NCBI GenBank assembly: GCA_029298735.1
Contig: JANSLP010000071.1
Location: 62,001 to 126,000, forward strand
From: Ophiostoma sp. CBS 140.51
Lineage: Eukaryota > Ascomycota > Sordariomycetes > Ophiostomatales > Ophiostomataceae
Reading direction: 5' to 3'
DNA: 64,000 nucleotides
The notes under the pieces were generated by a model. It saw nothing but the letters and a program-made list of their open reading frames with translations, ran no database searches and was not told where the DNA came from. A program made the translations under genes and the position numbers. Below, piece after piece: positions 61,182 through 64,000 of this stretch (positions are counted from its first letter, which is position 1; the number at the start of each line of letters is the position of its first letter).

Positions 61182-62771
61182 TTTGAATAGTCGAAGCTGG
61201 TGTCCAGCTTTGTCCCTATTTTGTTGTCACTCTTTTGGTTGATTTGATATCGGATGCTGATCCGGGTGAAGATGATTTTATTGTTGATCCGAGTCGTGAT
61301 GTTTTAGTTTGATATTGATCGGTTCGTTTCGAAACAGTCTGTATATTTTCGGTGGTTGTTTTGAGTTTTTGTTACCGTTGCCGGCGGGGCACCCTCTTTG
61401 TATGTCTTTCGGCTCGGTCAACGAGGATCCAGACAGGTCGTAGGAAGAGTGGCGGTAATCTTTTCTTTGATATGCTATGGATGACACACTTTTGAAGCCT
61501 GAGCAGGGGGTGGATGGGTTGATAGAGACAGGTATGGTGAGTTTGAAATAGGAAAGTAATGGAAGCTTCTTTTTTTCAGGGGAACACGAAATCACAGAAA
61601 TGGCAAAACAGACAAAAAGGAGAGAAAAAAAGTCGATCATTCTGATGCCCAAGATGGGCGGCTACAGATGGTTAAGTATGGGATGTTTTGGGATGTGGGA
61701 GATGCAGACGATGGAGGGACGGGACAGAAACAGAAACAGAAACAGAAGCGGGCAGTGTTGTGTAGGTCGAGTATGGGATATTCTTAGGAACTGTGAACAG
61801 AGTTGCAGCGAGTCAGCTGCAAAGTGTGCTCAAAAAAGAAACAGGGCCAGCAAGTGTGGGTAAGATGGCAGCGGACTGGCCAGTTTCTCTGTCTAGTAGA
61901 CTGGACTGTAGTCGAGTACGGAGTACACCCCCAGTAAATGAGGATACGGGCGATTGTGACGAGAAAAAAGTGCGGTTGGGGGATCACAGCACTGACATAT
62001 GCAGGCCGGCCATTACTGTGATAGGAAGAGGGTGGGGAGGAGAGAGGAGAGGAGAGTGAAGAGAAGCGGTGGCAGTAGTGGAGGAGAGCACTGTAGGACA
62101 GAAGAGAGCATAGCTCACAGCAGCAGCTGCTCGCTGCCCTCAGTCGAAGCCGGATGATCACCCCATCACGATGCAGTCGTCTGCACTTCTTGTCTGCATG
62201 TCGGGCCTTTCCCTGGCCTTGTTGACTGCCAGGACTGAGTATCGGCCCCCCTCCCTTTTGTCGATGTCTGTTGTTAGTTGGTTAAGCTGTGCTAGCTGGT
62301 TAGGTTGTGTTCAAGAATAGCAACAGAGATTGCTGCAGCGAGACGCCGGCGGTTAGCCAGAGCGGTAAAGAGGAAAAAAGCGGCGCGAAGAGTGAAGAGA
62401 GAGGAAGAAAGTGTGTGAAAAGAGAGAGAGAACAGAGAAAAATGGCTGCAAGTGACCGGGGTTGGTGTGATAGTGCGTGTGTGATGGGATGGGGTGTAAG
62501 TAACAGGGGTGGTTGGTAGGGTTGCAGTGAAAAAAGAGAGGTGAAAGAAGAGACAGAGAGAGAGAGAGAAGAGGGGATCGTGAGAAGAGAGGAAAGGGAA
62601 AAGAACGACAAAAGGCTTGGGATAAAAAAAGATACATGCGGGATTGGGGGAAGGTACGACTGAGAGCAAGTCCTGTGGTGCGTGGTGCAGGCAAGTGCGA
62701 TGCTCTGTCTCTGTCCCTCTTTCCCTCTCTGAGCACTTACACGGGTTGTGGAGGAGGGGGCCACAACGTGC

Positions 62772-63222
62772 ATTGGCGCCTCGAGACAGTGGTGTGATTG
62801 GTGGGGGGGCTTTCACAGGAAGGTTCAGAAGGTGATCCGGACAAAAGAGGAAAGCACGGTCTGCAGTGAAGTCTGCACTGCAGATACCTTCAGGGACACT
62901 CAGAAAGACACACAGAAGAAGAAAATGGAGGGTTGGCCGTGACGCCGATTGGCTATAAAAGGATGCTGTGCCACTGGCTGGCCAGGTGCAGTCCAGAAAG
63001 ACACTAGCACGCCATTGGACAGAGCACGAGAAGTGGTGTCGAGGAGAGCCAAGAGATGGTTCTGTCTGTTTTTATCGTCTTTGTCGTCGATGTGCTGTCC
63101 AGTTGGAAGTAATGCTAAAGGTACTTTGTGATCGTCCCGCATCGTGAGGGGTGTGTGAGGAAGGCACGAGGGACGGGAGCAGAATGTGCAGCTAAGCGCC
63201 GGCAGCCCTGTATTTTGATTGG
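62772..63222. promoter_or_regulatory. Cluster of CCAAT boxes (ATTGG) plus TATA-like element
   Basis: ATTGG at 62772-62776, 62797-62801, 62948-62952, 63014-63018 and 63218-63222, all on the same strand; TATAAAAGG at 62954-62962 directly after the third. CCAAT boxes bind the HAP/CBC complex in fungi. The orientation of the TATA-like site points to plus-strand transcription, but no gene follows within the window. Confidence 0.35.
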
Positions 63223-63948
63223 CCGTGTGTTCTTTCCCTTCTTTCCTTCCCATGTCTGTTTCTTTTCTCAACGGCAGGAACCCCACCTTTGTTGTCGAGG
63301 ACAATTCCGACCCCCGTGGTCGCTCTTTCCTTGCCAGAAAAAAAACATATCGCCATTCTGTCAGGCTTCGATCGGCTCATCATTCTGGCCCGACCTGGCC
63401 TCGCCTCACCTCGACCTCTCGACCTCTCGACCAGGCCTGGCCTTGCCTTGACCACGGCCGCGACCGTTTGTCGCCTCTTTGCCATGATTCCCAACAGGAG
63501 GCCTCGAGTCAACAATCAAGGCAGGAGCAAAAGACAGAAAGAAAGATGGAAAAGAAGAGTCACGAGAACACGACAGCTGGATCATCATGGTCATGATCTT
63601 CTCGCCTTGTTTTTGCCCAGCTCTCTATTTTCCAAGCCCCATTCTTTCTTGCTTCCTACTTCTGCACGAAAACAGCGCAGGAAGAAGGACATGCGGCAAC
63701 GGTACGGCCGCAGGTATGGGCCGCGCAGCAGTGCAGGAAGCACATCATGCGAAGAATGAAGAAGAGAGAGGATGAGTAAAATAGAAGTCACTGTCAGCAT
63801 GGGGGCCAGAGTGCACCGAATAGACTAGGATGTTTCTCTGTCTGAGATATTGTGGCTTCTACCGTTGTCAACCATGGTCTGCCGTACTCCGCTGGACTAC
63901 GCAAGAGCTCCGCACATGTGTAACGAACGCAAGACTTGCCCCATTCTA

Positions 63949-63998
63949 TCGAGTGCAGACTGCAAACTATCTGAACGTCGAGTGCAGTTCGAGTGCAG
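63949..63998. repeat. Three copies of TCGAGTGCAG at the window edge
   Basis: Copies at 63949-63958, 63978-63987 and 63989-63998. The repeat may continue past the end of the window. Confidence 0.7.
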
Positions 63999-64000
63999 AT

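Larger units (their letters stand above)
61182..64000. other. 2.8-kb region without a gene; probable promoter DNA
   Basis: No gene supported. Pieces seen: 61182-61260 SAM-PH leader; 62400-62640 with GA/AG-rich tracts (long GAGAGAGA near 62550); 62770-63225 with five ATTGG pentamers and a TATAAAAGG element; 63405-63435 with repeated CTCGACC; 63949-63998 with three copies of TCGAGTGCAG at the window edge. It may be the promoter of a plus-strand gene starting beyond 64000 or a long 5' region of the SAM-PH gene. Confidence 0.45.

Noticed and set aside
62292..62835. Frames of 100-174 codons in the GA-rich stretch, Ser/Leu/Phe/His-rich on the minus strand.
   Set aside because: They arise from low-complexity GA/CT tracts; several overlapping frames are open at once, which indicates composition rather than coding.
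1..64000. tRNA, rRNA, CRISPR array and intact mobile element.
   Set aside because: No T-loop/anticodon-loop pattern, rRNA-like block, spaced repeat array or transposase/integrase-like frame was seen on either strand by eye. A tRNA or covariance-model search would settle the RNA part.

Overview
This is a eukaryotic window with the look of a filamentous ascomycete (Pezizomycotina, probably Sordariomycetes; the order cannot be fixed from sequence alone, and an Ophiostomatales/Sporothrix-like fungus is only a guess). Coding DNA is GC-rich. Introns are few and short (about 50-163 nt) with GTRNGT-type donors, CTAAC/CTRAC branch sites and CAG/TAG acceptors. Leaders are pyrimidine-rich. The products are fungal-type: a Mep2-class ammonium permease, a WSC protein, a fungal UBR1 and fungal mitochondrial proteins. 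I found 22 protein-coding genes, all nuclear housekeeping or secretory genes. I saw no rRNA, tRNA, CRISPR array or intact transposon.

Left part (0-18 kb). A small secreted protein (minus strand) is followed by about 4.2 kb without a gene, ending at a Mep2-like ammonium transporter. Next come a BRCT-only protein resembling the N-terminus of fungal DNA polymerase lambda/Pol4 (with a SUMO-interacting motif and AT-hook but no polymerase domain), a TDP2-like endonuclease/exonuclease/phosphatase, the tri-snRNP 27 kDa protein, a triose-phosphate/nucleotide-sugar-type transporter (minus strand), and a GH15 glucoamylase/trehalase-like enzyme.

Middle part (18-46 kb). TAF3 and TAF7 (two TFIID subunits) are divergent neighbours, followed by a Swd3/WDR5-type COMPASS subunit with an unusual RS/acidic N-terminus. 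Then come the 2444-residue UBR1 E3 ligase, the five-exon QCR9 gene of respiratory complex III (66 residues, assembled here by hand), PYM (Mago-Y14 partner), a nucleoside hydrolase, a RED/IK-family spliceosomal protein divergent from REV1 translesion polymerase, and a WSC cell-wall protein.

Right part (46-64 kb). Three mitochondrial genes lie in a row: the mitochondrial intermediate peptidase Oct1, divergent from MICOS subunit Mic26, which converges on the thiamine-pyrophosphate carrier Tpc1. After 2.5 kb of non-coding DNA come a protein of unknown function, a Fe/Mn-SOD-fold mitoribosomal protein (mS42/mS43) and a SAM-PH domain protein. The last 2.8 kb has no gene but carries a run of ATTGG (CCAAT-box) pentamers and a TATA-like site, probably promoter DNA.

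The genes do not form one pathway. Local themes are DNA repair (BRCT protein, TDP2-like, REV1), transcription and chromatin (TAF3-TAF7-Swd3), RNA processing (SNRNP27, RED, PYM) and mitochondria (QCR9, Oct1, Mic26, Tpc1, mS42/43). The most notable items are the polymerase-less BRCT/SIM protein beside the TDP2-like gene, the RS-domain Swd3, and two genes whose first coding exon is only the start codon.
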